Assembly: GCA_050944435.1 (NCBI GenBank)
Contig: JBMNRB010000015.1
Location: 7,356 to 71,355 of the forward strand
Source: Ruminococcus_G sp050944435
Lineage (GTDB): Bacteria; Bacillota; Clostridia; Lachnospirales; Lachnospiraceae
DNA length: 64,000 bases
Reading direction: 5' to 3'
The notes under the pieces are model-generated. The model ran no database searches and had not been told where the DNA came from. It saw nothing but the letters and a program-made list of their open reading frames with translations. A program made the position numbers and the translations under genes. Positions 8,484 to 16,810 of the stretch are shown piece by piece (the first letter of the stretch is position 1; each line of letters starts with the position of its first letter).

Positions 8484-11400
8484 CTATTTATCCAGATCAT
8501 GCTCAATCAGATTCACGGACACCAGCGTGGAAACTCCCTTTTCCTGCATGGTAATTCCATACAGCCGGTCTGCCGCCGTCATGGTGCCCCTTCTATGTGT
8601 AATAATAATAAATTGGGTGTTCTTTGTCAACTTGTGGAGGTACTGGGCAAAACGGGTCACATTGGAATCATCTAACGCCGCCTCAATCTCATCCAGCAGA
8701 CAAAAAGGCGATGGTTTCAGATTCTGAATGGCAAAAAGAAGTGCAATGGCTGTCAGCGCCTTCTCCCCTCCGGACAGCTGCATCATATTCTGCAGCTTTT
8801 TCCCCGGCGGCTGGGAGACAATCCGGATGCCCGCCTCCAGCACATCCTCTTCTTCCATCAGTTCCAGTGTACCCTTTCCCCCTCCAAAAAGCTCTTTGAA
8901 TGCCCGGTCAAACTCCCTTTGAATTTCGGCAAATTTTTCCGTAAACTGGCGGCGCATGCCGATGTCCAGCTCATCAATAATCCCCAGCAGCGTTTTCTCC
9001 GATTCCACCAGATCCCTGTGCTGGGTTTCCAGAAAATCATGACGTTCTTTTAACTCTTTATACTCTTCAATGGCATTGACATTGACCGGACCCAGTTTCC
9101 TGATTTCTTCTTTACAGGCAGACACTCCTCTTTTCAGTGTCCCGTCATCCTTTTCGTCAGGAAGACGAAACTCTCCAGCTGAACCCGGCGTAATTTCGTA
9201 TTCCTCCCACATATACTGAATCTTCTGCTCTCTGTTTTCCTCCAATTTTTCCTTCTGATGGTTCAGCCGGAAACTCTCTTTGTCCAAAAGATTCATTTTC
9301 TGGGACAGCTCATCTCTTTTCACAAAGAAGGAACGATATTTTCCGTTCATCTCTTCTTTTCGGGCTGTATGTTCCTGGATTTCCTTCTCCAGCCGGACAC
9401 AAGAAGCTTCTTCTTCTTTCATGGACGCTTCCAATTTCTGAATCTGCTCTTCTTTTCTGGCCGTCCGTTCGCCTCCCTGTTCTCTCTGTGAACTTAATTT
9501 CCGGATTTCCCCACGGCGTTCCTTTATCTCATTTTGTATACGCGTAATATTTTCGCCGGCAAATTCCTCTTTCTGTTTCAGCGATACCTCCTGCAGATGA
9601 GCCTCCTCCAGCCAGTGAAGCTGCTCCTCCTCTTCTTCAGCAAGTTTTTCCTGCTGCTTCTGGAGCATATCGACTTTACTTTCCAACTCCTCTTTCTTCT
9701 TTTTATATTCTTCCAGGCTGTCAGTTATGCGGCTGCTGTTGTCGCGTATCTCCCGTACCTGCTGTTCGATTTCTTTCAGCTCTCCCTGGACCTGAGCCGT
9801 ATCCTGATCCCCCTGAGCTATTTTTTCTTTTGTTTGCTCCAGATTCATCCTGGCAGTATTCTGAACCACATACTGTTCTCTGATGCGATCTGAGATTTCT
9901 GCAATGGTGTCTCTTAAAACGTTTCTCCTGCTCCGATTTCCATCGATAGAACGCTGCATATCCTCCATATCTTTTTTCAGCATTTTCACATTGGCTTCCA
10001 GCTCTTCGATTTCCCTTCGCCGGCCCAGCAGATTGCTGCTGTTTTTAAAAGCTCCCCCTGTCATGGAACCTCCGGGATTAAAAAGTTCCCCTTCCAGAGT
10101 TACCATCCGAACAGACTGACGATACTTTCGCCCGATGGCGATGGCATGATCAATATGATCCACCACCACCGTTTTCCCCAGAAGCTGCGCCAATAAAGAA
10201 GCGTAAGCCTTCTGGGAGGTAACCAGCTGACTGGCAACTCCGATTACCCCTTTTTCCTTCAGCACTTCCGGCTTCGAAAATGACGCGCTTCCTTTCACCG
10301 TTGTAAGAGGAAGAAAGGTAGCCCTTCCGTATCGATTTTTCTTCAAAAAATCAATCATGGCCTTGGCTGTATTTTCATTGTCTGTGACAATATTCTGAAT
10401 GCTGCCGCCCAGAGCCGTCTCCACCGCTGTCTCATACTTTTTGTCCGTCTGTATAAGATCAGCCACAACCCCTTTAATACCGGGATTTTTATCTCTTTGC
10501 TCCATCACTTTTCGAATACTGTTCCCGAAACCGTCATACCGTTCCGCCAGATTTTTCAAAGATTCCAGTCTGGATGCCTCCCGGTGATAAGCAGCCTGCC
10601 CCACATCCATCTGCCGGCTCTGCTCTGTAATGCTTTCCTGCAGAGCAGCCACTTCCTCATTCATCTTTTTCTGCTCCCGCCCCATCTCGTCGATAGAAGC
10701 GGTAACCCGTTCATACTCCCTTTGGTATCTTTCACAGGACTCTTTCAGATGCACCCCGTCTGTTTTCATCCGGAGGATTCGCTGATTCAAACCGGAACGG
10801 CGAATCTGGATCTGCTCCAGCATCGCATCATACCTCTGCATCTTTCCTTTGGTGGATGCCCGTTGGTTCAATATCTCCAGGAGACTGGCCTTCCCCTCTT
10901 CGATGGAAGATATGCATTGGGCCAGCTTTTCCTGAACTTCTTGAAGTTTTTGTTCTTTTTCCTTTCTCTGACTTTCCGCTTCCTGCCGTTTCCCGCTTAA
11001 ATTTTCTTTTTCCTGACCGTATACTCTTTCGCTTTCCTGCCGTTTCTCTATCTCTTCTTCCAGGGCCAGAATTCTTTCTTTATAATGCTCTTCATTCTGT
11101 CTGTCCGTATTGATTTGTTCCCGCAAGACATTGATCTGTCCTTCTATCTGCTGACGCAGAACCGCCTGCCCGGATGCTTTTTCTCTACGTTCTTCAATCT
11201 CCTGCTCCAGCGCCGCTATATTCTGCTCCAGCTTTTCATATTCTTCTCTGGTTCTGTCAAACTCCCTGGAGTTTTCCTCCAACTCTCTTTTGACATTCCG
11301 ACAGTCTTCCTCCAGTTTTCCCAGCTGACGACTGCTCTGCTCCATTTCCGACAGAAAAAGACTGGCCTCCAGCCGTTTCAGTTCTTCCCTTTTTCGCAAA

Positions 11401-12044
11401 TAGATCCGGGCTGTCTCAGACTGTCTTTCCAGAGGCCCGATTTGCCTTTTCAGTTCGCTTAAAATATCACTGACACGAACCAGATTCTGCTGTTCCTCCG
11501 CCAGTTTTTTAAGGGCTGTATTTTTTCTTCTTTTGAATTTCACAATGCCGGCTGCTTCGTCGAAAAGTTCCCGTCTCTCTTCCGGCTTTCCGCTTAGAAT
11601 CCTGTCGATCTGCCCCTGTCCGATGATGGAATAGCCTTCTTTTCCAATTCCTGTATCATAGAACAGCTCATTGATGTCCTTCAGACGGCAGCTGCATCCA
11701 TTCAGCAGGTACTCGCTCTCTCCGGAACGGTACAGCCTTCTGGTCACCGTCACTTCTTCAAACTCAATATCCAGCTTATGATCAGAATTATCCAAAGTGA
11801 TAGCCACAGAAGCAAAACCAAGGGGTTTTCTGTTTTCCGTTCCGGCAAAAATCACATCCTGCATATTTCCGCCCCTCAGCTGCTTGGCGCTCTGCTCGCC
11901 CAAAACCCAGCGGACGGCGTCAGCCACATTGCTTTTCCCACTTCCGTTTGGTCCGACGATTCCGGTAATTCCATTATGAAATTCAAAAGAAATCTTATTG
12001 GCAAAGGACTTAAACCCCTGCACTTCAATACTTTTCAAATACAT
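8484..12044 (-). CDS. smc: SMC, chromosome condensation and segregation ATPase
   Basis: Full-length 1186-residue SMC. The Walker A is GPNGSGKSN (31-39). Two long coiled coils (about 170-500 and 680-1010) flank a hinge domain (about 515-640, starting GIKGVVADLI). The C-terminal head has the signature LSGGEKALTA and Walker B CLLDEIEAALDD. It forms dimers with ScpA/ScpB to organise the chromosome. The start at 12044 follows AGGTGAG and is three bases after the rnc stop. Several long frames on the opposite strand inside this gene reflect its coiled-coil codon bias and are not genes. Confidence 0.98.
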   Translation of the reverse strand: MYLKSIEVQGFKSFANKISFEFHNGITGIVGPNGSGKSNVADAVRWVLGEQSAKQLRGGNMQDVIFAGTENRKPLGFASVAITLDNSDHKLDIEFEEVTVTRRLYRSGESEYLLNGCSCRLKDINELFYDTGIGKEGYSIIGQGQIDRILSGKPEERRELFDEAAGIVKFKRRKNTALKKLAEEQQNLVRVSDILSELKRQIGPLERQSETARIYLRKREELKRLEASLFLSEMEQSSRQLGKLEEDCRNVKRELEENSREFDRTREEYEKLEQNIAALEQEIEERREKASGQAVLRQQIEGQINVLREQINTDRQNEEHYKERILALEEEIEKRQESERVYGQEKENLSGKRQEAESQRKEKEQKLQEVQEKLAQCISSIEEGKASLLEILNQRASTKGKMQRYDAMLEQIQIRRSGLNQRILRMKTDGVHLKESCERYQREYERVTASIDEMGREQKKMNEEVAALQESITEQSRQMDVGQAAYHREASRLESLKNLAERYDGFGNSIRKVMEQRDKNPGIKGVVADLIQTDKKYETAVETALGGSIQNIVTDNENTAKAMIDFLKKNRYGRATFLPLTTVKGSASFSKPEVLKEKGVIGVASQLVTSQKAYASLLAQLLGKTVVVDHIDHAIAIGRKYRQSVRMVTLEGELFNPGGSMTGGAFKNSSNLLGRRREIEELEANVKMLKKDMEDMQRSIDGNRSRRNVLRDTIAEISDRIREQYVVQNTARMNLEQTKEKIAQGDQDTAQVQGELKEIEQQVREIRDNSSRITDSLEEYKKKKEELESKVDMLQKQQEKLAEEEEEQLHWLEEAHLQEVSLKQKEEFAGENITRIQNEIKERRGEIRKLSSQREQGGERTARKEEQIQKLEASMKEEEASCVRLEKEIQEHTARKEEMNGKYRSFFVKRDELSQKMNLLDKESFRLNHQKEKLEENREQKIQYMWEEYEITPGSAGEFRLPDEKDDGTLKRGVSACKEEIRKLGPVNVNAIEEYKELKERHDFLETQHRDLVESEKTLLGIIDELDIGMRRQFTEKFAEIQREFDRAFKELFGGGKGTLELMEEEDVLEAGIRIVSQPPGKKLQNMMQLSGGEKALTAIALLFAIQNLKPSPFCLLDEIEAALDDSNVTRFAQYLHKLTKNTQFIIITHRRGTMTAADRLYGITMQEKGVSTLVSVNLIEHDLDK

Positions 12045-12047
12045 AAC

Positions 12048-12737
12048 TCACCTATTTTGCTGCAGCGTGCAGATGGCATAATATGCTGCCGACTGCTCCG
12101 CCGCTTTTTTTGTCCGTCCTCTTCCGCTGCCCAATAATTTATCTCCCACGTAAACTTCTGTCGTGAAAATCTTATCGTGATCCGGTCCTTCTTCTCCAGC
12201 CAGTTTATAAGTGATTTCGCCGTGATAGTTTCCCTGAATGATTTCCTGGAGAATGGTTTTACTGTCATAAAACAGCTTTTTATGCTCAATGTCATTCAAT
12301 ACATACCGCCGAACAAATTCCCGGGCTTTGGGAAGTCCCCCATCCAGATAGATGGCGCCGATCACGGCCTCCAGCGCGTCGGATATCACAGAATCCCTCT
12401 CTCTTCCTCCCGTAAGGTCTTCTCCCTTTCCAAGAAGAAGGTAATCTCCCAGAGAAAGCTCTCTGGCGTCATTTGCCAGAGTCGGTTCACAGACAAGGCT
12501 GGCCCGCAGCTTCGTCAATTCTCCTTCCGGATAATCCTGGTACGTATGATACAGAAACTCGCTGGATAAAAGCTCCAGAACTGCGTCCCCCAGGAATTCC
12601 AGCCGCTCATTGCATTTCTGCCGGTCCATATGATGTTCATTGGTATAAGAGCTGTGACGGATCGCCATATCCAGAAGCTCCTTGTTCTTAAACTGATAAT
12701 TTAATTTTTCTTCCAGTTTCCTTCGATCTGTTTTCAT
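12048..12737 (-). CDS. rnc: Ribonuclease III
   Basis: Double-stranded RNA endonuclease processing rRNA and mRNA. The 229 residues carry the RNase III signature NERLEFLGDAVLEL (near 42-55), the second catalytic segment SDALEAVIGAIYLDGG, and a C-terminal double-stranded RNA-binding domain (about 160-229, ending in KKAAEQSAA). ATG at 12737 with GGAG five bases upstream is chosen over an ATG 13 codons earlier that has no ribosome site. It is the first gene of the rnc-smc-ftsY run. Confidence 0.96.
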   Translation of the reverse strand: MKTDRRKLEEKLNYQFKNKELLDMAIRHSSYTNEHHMDRQKCNERLEFLGDAVLELLSSEFLYHTYQDYPEGELTKLRASLVCEPTLANDARELSLGDYLLLGKGEDLTGGRERDSVISDALEAVIGAIYLDGGLPKAREFVRRYVLNDIEHKKLFYDSKTILQEIIQGNYHGEITYKLAGEEGPDHDKIFTTEVYVGDKLLGSGRGRTKKAAEQSAAYYAICTLQQNR

Positions 12738-12757
12738 ATAATCTCCATTCCATAACA

Positions 12758-12801
12758 ACAAAAGACTGTCTCCCAAAAATCCACTTTCCCGAGACAGCCT
12801 T
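12758..12801 (-). terminator. Rho-independent terminator after acpP
   Basis: Minus-strand stem of 11 pairs (AAGGCTGTCTC with GAGACAGTCTT, one G-T pair) followed by TTTTGTTG. It separates plsX-acpP from rnc-smc-ftsY. Confidence 0.85.
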
Positions 12802-12817
12802 TATTGGCATATTCTTT

Positions 12818-13057
12818 CTATCTGATTGCCTGTTTGATCGCTTCCACTGCATCTCCCACAGATACAATTTTTTCCGCTTCTTCATTGGTAATCTCAATAT
12901 CAAAGGTTTCCTCTACCCCCATGATAATCTGAAAAACGTCCAGCGAGTCAGCACAGAGATCATCGGCAAATCTGGTATCCATCTTTACCTCGGCCTTATC
13001 CACATTAAGGACATCGGCAATAATTTCCTGCAGTTTTTCGTATTCCATACTACCCAT
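12818..13057 (-). CDS. acpP: Acyl carrier protein
   Basis: 79-residue carrier of growing fatty acyl chains on a phosphopantetheine arm. The attachment serine is in ADSLD (near residue 38). The residue usually glycine before it is cysteine (LCADSLD), a small departure. The protein is acidic with four predicted helices. It lies 17 bases after plsX and is followed by a terminator. The remaining fab genes are not in the window. Confidence 0.96.
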   Translation of the reverse strand: MGSMEYEKLQEIIADVLNVDKAEVKMDTRFADDLCADSLDVFQIIMGVEETFDIEITNEEAEKIVSVGDAVEAIKQAIR

Positions 13058-13074
13058 GTGTCTTACTTCCCCCT

Positions 13075-14091
13075 CTATTCTTCCTGTACATCTGCCAGTT
13101 TTTCCCGGATTCTTTCACTGATATTCTGAGATTTAAACTGGATACACTGAAGAATGGAATTCCGTATCTCCACTGCTTTGGAGCTGCCGTGGGTTTTCAC
13201 CACCAGGCTTTTCAGTCCAAGAAGCGGCGCTCCGCCGTATTCGCTGGCGTCGAAACTTTTCAGCGTTTCCTTCAGTGCAGGCTTTACCATAAGCGCGCCG
13301 ATTTTACTGCGCAGGGAAGTCATCATCCCTTCCTTCACTTTGGAGATCAATGTGGCTCCCACACCTTCATAGAGTTTCAAAATTACATTTCCCACAAAGG
13401 CTTCGCATACCACCACATCCGCATACCCCGCCGGGATATCTCTGGCCTCAATGCTCCCGATAAAATTGATGTCTTTACATTCTTTCAGCAGAGGAAAAGT
13501 ACCTTTTACCAACGCATTCCCTTTTTCCTCTTCTGCACCTATATTAACGATGGCCACCCTTGGATTTTTGATTCCAATCACATGTTCCATGTAAATGGAA
13601 CCAATCTGAGCAAACTGCACCAGATGGGAAGGTCTGGCATCCACATTGGCTCCACAGTCAATCAGCAAAGAGACGCCCTTAGCCGTAGGAATCAGCGGCG
13701 CCAGCGGAGAACGCTCCACTCCCTTGATCCGGCCCACCAGAACCTGGCCTCCTACCAGCACGGCGCCTGTACTTCCGGAAGAGACGAAAGCATCGGCTTC
13801 TCCTTTTCTCACCATGGTAAGCGCTTTTACAATAGAAGAATCTTTTTTGGATCGGATGGCATTGACAGGGGGCTCCGCAGTCTCAATCACTTCAGAAGCA
13901 TCTACCACCTCCAGCCGTTCCTTTGGATAAGAGTATTTCCCCAGTTCCTGTTCCACCAGGTCTTTTTTCCCCACCAGGTAGATAAAAATATTCTCGCTGG
14001 CCTTCAGTGCATCCACCGCCCCTTTTACTGGTTCCACCGGGGCGTAATCCCCTCCCATGGCGTCCACCGCTACTTTTACCAAATTATCCAT
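13075..14091 (-). CDS. plsX: PlsX, phosphate acyltransferase
   Basis: Converts acyl-ACP to acyl-phosphate for phospholipid synthesis. The 338 residues begin with the family hallmark VAVDAMGGDYAP, followed by SGSTGAVLVGG and LIDCGANVDARP. ATG at 14091 with GGAG seven bases upstream is preferred to one 13 codons earlier. It is cotranscribed with acpP. In many Firmicutes plsX directly follows rpmF; here two unrelated genes separate them. Confidence 0.96.
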   Translation of the reverse strand: MDNLVKVAVDAMGGDYAPVEPVKGAVDALKASENIFIYLVGKKDLVEQELGKYSYPKERLEVVDASEVIETAEPPVNAIRSKKDSSIVKALTMVRKGEADAFVSSGSTGAVLVGGQVLVGRIKGVERSPLAPLIPTAKGVSLLIDCGANVDARPSHLVQFAQIGSIYMEHVIGIKNPRVAIVNIGAEEEKGNALVKGTFPLLKECKDINFIGSIEARDIPAGYADVVVCEAFVGNVILKLYEGVGATLISKVKEGMMTSLRSKIGALMVKPALKETLKSFDASEYGGAPLLGLKSLVVKTHGSSKAVEIRNSILQCIQFKSQNISERIREKLADVQEE

Positions 14092-14141
14092 TCTTTCATC
14101 TCCAAACATAATTTTTCCAGTAAAAATCAAACATTAAGAAT

Positions 14142-14170
14142 AATATACTAAACATTGGTACAAATTGCAA
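14142..14170 (-). promoter_or_regulatory. Possible plsX-acpP promoter
   Basis: Minus-strand TTGCAA and TATATT 17 bases apart, about 50 bases before the plsX start and just downstream of the lipoprotein gene's terminator. The match is moderate. I could not make out a convincing FapR-type operator. Confidence 0.45.
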
Positions 14171-14192
14171 GAGACAGCAAAATTTCCCGGTG

Positions 14193-14228
14193 AAAAAACA
14201 GGAGCGGCTGCCCTGCAGCACACTCCTG
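14193..14228 (-). terminator. Rho-independent terminator after the lipoprotein gene
   Basis: Minus-strand hairpin CAGGAG...CTCCTG with inner GCTGC/GCAGC, followed immediately by GTTTTTTC-type T run (six T). It lies 12 bases after the stop codon. Confidence 0.9.
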
Positions 14229-14240
14229 CCTGCTTATTTC

Positions 14241-15182
14241 TTACTCGGCCAGACGTCCGTCCGGATTCAGCCATTTGCCGTCAACCTCACAGTTGCTGAG
14301 CATAATGCCGTCTTCATTGAAATAATACCAGCTTCCGTCAATTTCTTCCCACTCAGATATCTTGATGGCTCCGTCTGACGCAGAATAGTACATACTTCCG
14401 TCGCTGTCCAGCCAGCCCGTATGCATGGCTCCGCTGTCTTCCAGGAAATACCTTTTACCATCCACGGTAATCCAGCCCGTGGCCATGGAACCATCGTCAT
14501 TGAGATAATACCAGACATTCTTAACCTCAGCCCATCCGGTTCTCATATAGCCGTTTTTATCGAAAAGGTACCATTTTCCGTCTACCTGAGCCCAGTCACT
14601 GGTTACCTTTTTCCCGTCTTTTACATAATACCAGCCTTTTTTGTCTTCTGTCCATCCTTCAGCCAGCTCGCCCTCCTTCGGCGCCGGTTCCGCATCGGGA
14701 TCCACATAGACGTGGTACATGCCGCTAGTAGCCATATTGACAGAATTACCAACGGTATTGGTAGCAACCACAAAATAATACCAATGGCCTTCCTCTGAAG
14801 TATCCGGCTGATAGCTGCTCTCCGTCGCACCCTCGATCTTCATTCCTCCGCCGTTGGATTCCACCGTATTTCTATACCATTGATAGGTAATCTTTCCTTC
14901 TCCCTTCACTTCCGCCTTTACCTTCAGCGCTTTGGCTTCATCGCCTACCGCATACGTCGCTTTCCCCTTCAGATTTGTCGTAAACTCAGGCGCCTCCACA
15001 CTGCTGTCCACTTCCACCGCATTCGGATCATATATTTCCTCTTCGCTTTCCGTCCCGGCCTCCTCTGTGTCCGTATGACCCCACAGCAGATTCCAGGTTT
15101 CTTTTACGGAAGAACAGCCTGTAAAAAAAGCCAGACTGCCAATCAGCATCCCTGCTAAAATCCCTTTTTTGATTACTTTCAT
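14241..15182 (-). CDS. Lipoprotein with Ig-like segment and cell-wall-binding repeats
   Basis: 313 residues. The signal peptide ends in the lipobox FFTGC, with C23 the predicted lipidated cysteine. An acidic linker follows, then an Ig-like region (about 65-165; TYQWYRNTVES, YYFVVATN). From about residue 175 there are roughly six tandem aromatic repeats of about 20 residues (GWYYVKDGKK, GKWYLFDKNG, WYYLNDDGSM and so on). Such repeats are of the choline-binding/CW_binding_1 class. The protein is predicted to sit on the outer membrane face and contact the wall or a surface polymer. No catalytic domain is seen. It has its own promoter and terminator. Confidence 0.88.
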   Translation of the reverse strand: MKVIKKGILAGMLIGSLAFFTGCSSVKETWNLLWGHTDTEEAGTESEEEIYDPNAVEVDSSVEAPEFTTNLKGKATYAVGDEAKALKVKAEVKGEGKITYQWYRNTVESNGGGMKIEGATESSYQPDTSEEGHWYYFVVATNTVGNSVNMATSGMYHVYVDPDAEPAPKEGELAEGWTEDKKGWYYVKDGKKVTSDWAQVDGKWYLFDKNGYMRTGWAEVKNVWYYLNDDGSMATGWITVDGKRYFLEDSGAMHTGWLDSDGSMYYSASDGAIKISEWEEIDGSWYYFNEDGIMLSNCEVDGKWLNPDGRLAE

Positions 15183-15246
15183 ACTCTTTACCCCTTGCTG
15201 TTAAATGTTACAATTGTTTTGCGTTTCTATGTACATCCTGTTTCAT

Positions 15247-15276
15247 ATTATAGCACACAGATGTTCTATCCGTCAA
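15247..15276 (-). promoter_or_regulatory. Promoter of the lipoprotein gene
   Basis: Minus-strand TTGACG and TATAAT with an 18-base spacer, 64 bases before the start codon. The -35 box overlaps the end of the preceding DUF2284 gene. Confidence 0.65.
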
Positions 15277-15829
15277 TCTCCGCCTCGGGAAGGAGAAACA
15301 TGCCAAAATAAGTAACTGTATTCTGTCCGTTAATATACAGCATTCCGCTGGCCGCGGCAAGCTGTGAACAATTCATACAGTAAGCTTCCACCGATGAAAT
15401 TGCCTTTTGGGGCATCCGGCAGGGTTCACCCGTTATCTGAGCACATACTTTACAGCGGTCACATTTCCCCGCCGTCAGCTGCAGGTATTCCGGATAATAC
15501 TGAGAAACCATTTTCTCAATCTTGTCCGCTGTTTTCGAGTGATTTTCCGCCGCTTCCATCATTCCCTCGATATCATAGGAATCCTCGATCTGCGTCACCG
15601 TCTGAAACACCAGTGCCTTGGCGTAAGACTTCGCCTCCCGAATCAGCTCTTCGGGTTCTCCCACATTGGGCGGACAAGCGTAATTTCTGCCGTAATTTCC
15701 GCAATAGTTGGCTTCGCAGGCTTTTCTGAGTCCTTCGTCAAACACGATTTCATCCGTACCGATCACCTGCGCCTTGTATGCTCCGCAGTCCAGCGCTTTC
15801 TGCGCCAGGTCTTCAAAAAACTGTTTCAT
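15266..15829 (-). CDS. DUF2284 cysteine-rich metal-binding protein
   Basis: 187 residues with the DUF2284 cysteine pattern: CEANYCGNYGRNYACPP near residue 40, CDRCKVC near 124, then further cysteines in GEPCRMPQ and EAYCMNCSQ. This predicts binding of one or more iron-sulfur clusters or zinc ions. The biochemical role of the family is not established to my knowledge. ATG at 15829 is preferred to GTG at 15832, given GGGGG six bases before the ATG. It lies between the rpmF terminator and the lipoprotein promoter, so it may be a single-gene unit. Confidence 0.85.
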   Translation of the reverse strand: MKQFFEDLAQKALDCGAYKAQVIGTDEIVFDEGLRKACEANYCGNYGRNYACPPNVGEPEELIREAKSYAKALVFQTVTQIEDSYDIEGMMEAAENHSKTADKIEKMVSQYYPEYLQLTAGKCDRCKVCAQITGEPCRMPQKAISSVEAYCMNCSQLAAASGMLYINGQNTVTYFGMFLLPEAEIDG

Positions 15830-15871
15830 CACTTACCCCCGTTTATTCGTTCTGATTTATCTTACTACAAC

Positions 15872-15901
15872 AAAAGGCTTCCCGAACATCGGAAAGCCTT
15901 T
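15872..15901 (-). terminator. Rho-independent terminator after rpmF
   Basis: Minus-strand hairpin AAAGGCTT-t-CCGA / TCGG-g-AAGCCTTT followed by a short TTTTG-TTG tract, eight bases after the rpmF stop codon. Confidence 0.8.
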
Positions 15902-15908
15902 CTGGCAA

Positions 15909-16088
15909 TTAGTCCATTGAAATAATTTCTTTTTTATTATAGGAACCACATGCCTTGCATACACGGTGAGGCATCATCAGCTCTCCGCATTTGCTGCATT
16001 TTACCAGGTTGGGAGCACTCATTTTCCAGTTTGCTCTTCTTTTATCTCTTCTGGCTTTCGATGTTTTATTTTTTGGACAGATGGACAT
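15909..16088 (-). CDS. rpmF: 50S ribosomal protein L32
   Basis: 59-residue ribosomal protein read on the minus strand from ATG at 16088. It begins MSICPKNKTSKARRDKRRA and has the four-cysteine zinc ribbon CSKCGE...CKACGSY. A strong AGGAGG precedes the start. It is five bases downstream of yceD, the conserved yceD-rpmF pair, and is followed by a terminator. Confidence 0.95.
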   Translation of the reverse strand: MSICPKNKTSKARRDKRRANWKMSAPNLVKCSKCGELMMPHRVCKACGSYNKKEIISMD

Positions 16089-16093
16089 TGTAT

Positions 16094-16621
16094 TTACACC
16101 TCCTTAAATTTGCTGAATATATCACTGATTGCCGCCATTCTCGGATCGGGAACAGCAGTATCACAACCGCATGATGTCTGATTCCGGTTGGCACCGCATT
16201 TGGGACAAATCCCTTTACAGTCTTCCCGACAGAGAACCTGAATCGGCCAATCCGTTAAAATCTCATTATGCACGAGCCGATCCACATCCAGAAGCTTTTC
16301 TGTGATGCATCCACTCTCCTCCGACAGTTCCTCCCGCTCTTGTTCCGATAACTTCATATCCGCTTTAAACTTATTCTGGATACGAAAGGGAACTTTCACC
16401 GTCTCCAGACACCGGGCGCAGGGAATTCCCACCGCTGCCTCTGATTGAACGGCAATCTCCACCACTTGATCCCCGGTATGAACCACCTCCACGTTCACCG
16501 GAGTTTTTTCCAGTACAGGAAATGACTCCCTCTTCGTCTTGATGGTCTCCAGTTCCAATGGAACGGAATAGTCTTCTTTTCTTCCTTCATGGTTTAAGAT
16601 ATCTGTCAGATCAATTCGCAT
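16094..16621 (-). CDS. yceD: YceD/DUF177 family protein
   Basis: 175-residue DUF177 protein, linked in other bacteria to 23S rRNA accumulation and always near rpmF. A CARCLE motif sits near residue 92 and a C-terminal cysteine cluster (CREDCKGICPKCG, near 135-147) likely binds zinc. The start at 16621 follows AGGAG. Coupled transcription with rpmF is implied by the five-base gap. Confidence 0.9.
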   Translation of the reverse strand: MRIDLTDILNHEGRKEDYSVPLELETIKTKRESFPVLEKTPVNVEVVHTGDQVVEIAVQSEAAVGIPCARCLETVKVPFRIQNKFKADMKLSEQEREELSEESGCITEKLLDVDRLVHNEILTDWPIQVLCREDCKGICPKCGANRNQTSCGCDTAVPDPRMAAISDIFSKFKEV

Positions 16622-16743
16622 AATTGTCTCCTAATCACACTCTGATAATTATACATAGCGGCGTAATGTTTGTCAACTGTTTTTCCTTGACTTTTTCCTG
16701 AAACAAGCTCTTCCTCGTTTTCCCCAAACGCAGAAAATTCATG

Positions 16744-16781
16744 AAAAATCCGCAGAACAAACGCTGCTGCCTGTCCTGCGG
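16744..16781 (-). terminator. Rho-independent terminator after ackA
   Basis: Minus-strand ten-pair stem CCGCAGGACA with TGTTCTGCGG (one G-T pair), then ATTTTT, about 30 bases after the ackA stop. Confidence 0.88.
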
Positions 16782-16810
16782 AAAATTCAAATCATTTCTT
16801 TACCATCAAA

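Noticed and set aside
8484..12044. Several long hydrophobic frames opposite smc that look like membrane proteins
   Set aside because: Reverse complements of Glu/Lys-rich coiled-coil codons give Phe/Leu/Ser-rich strings; they are artefacts.
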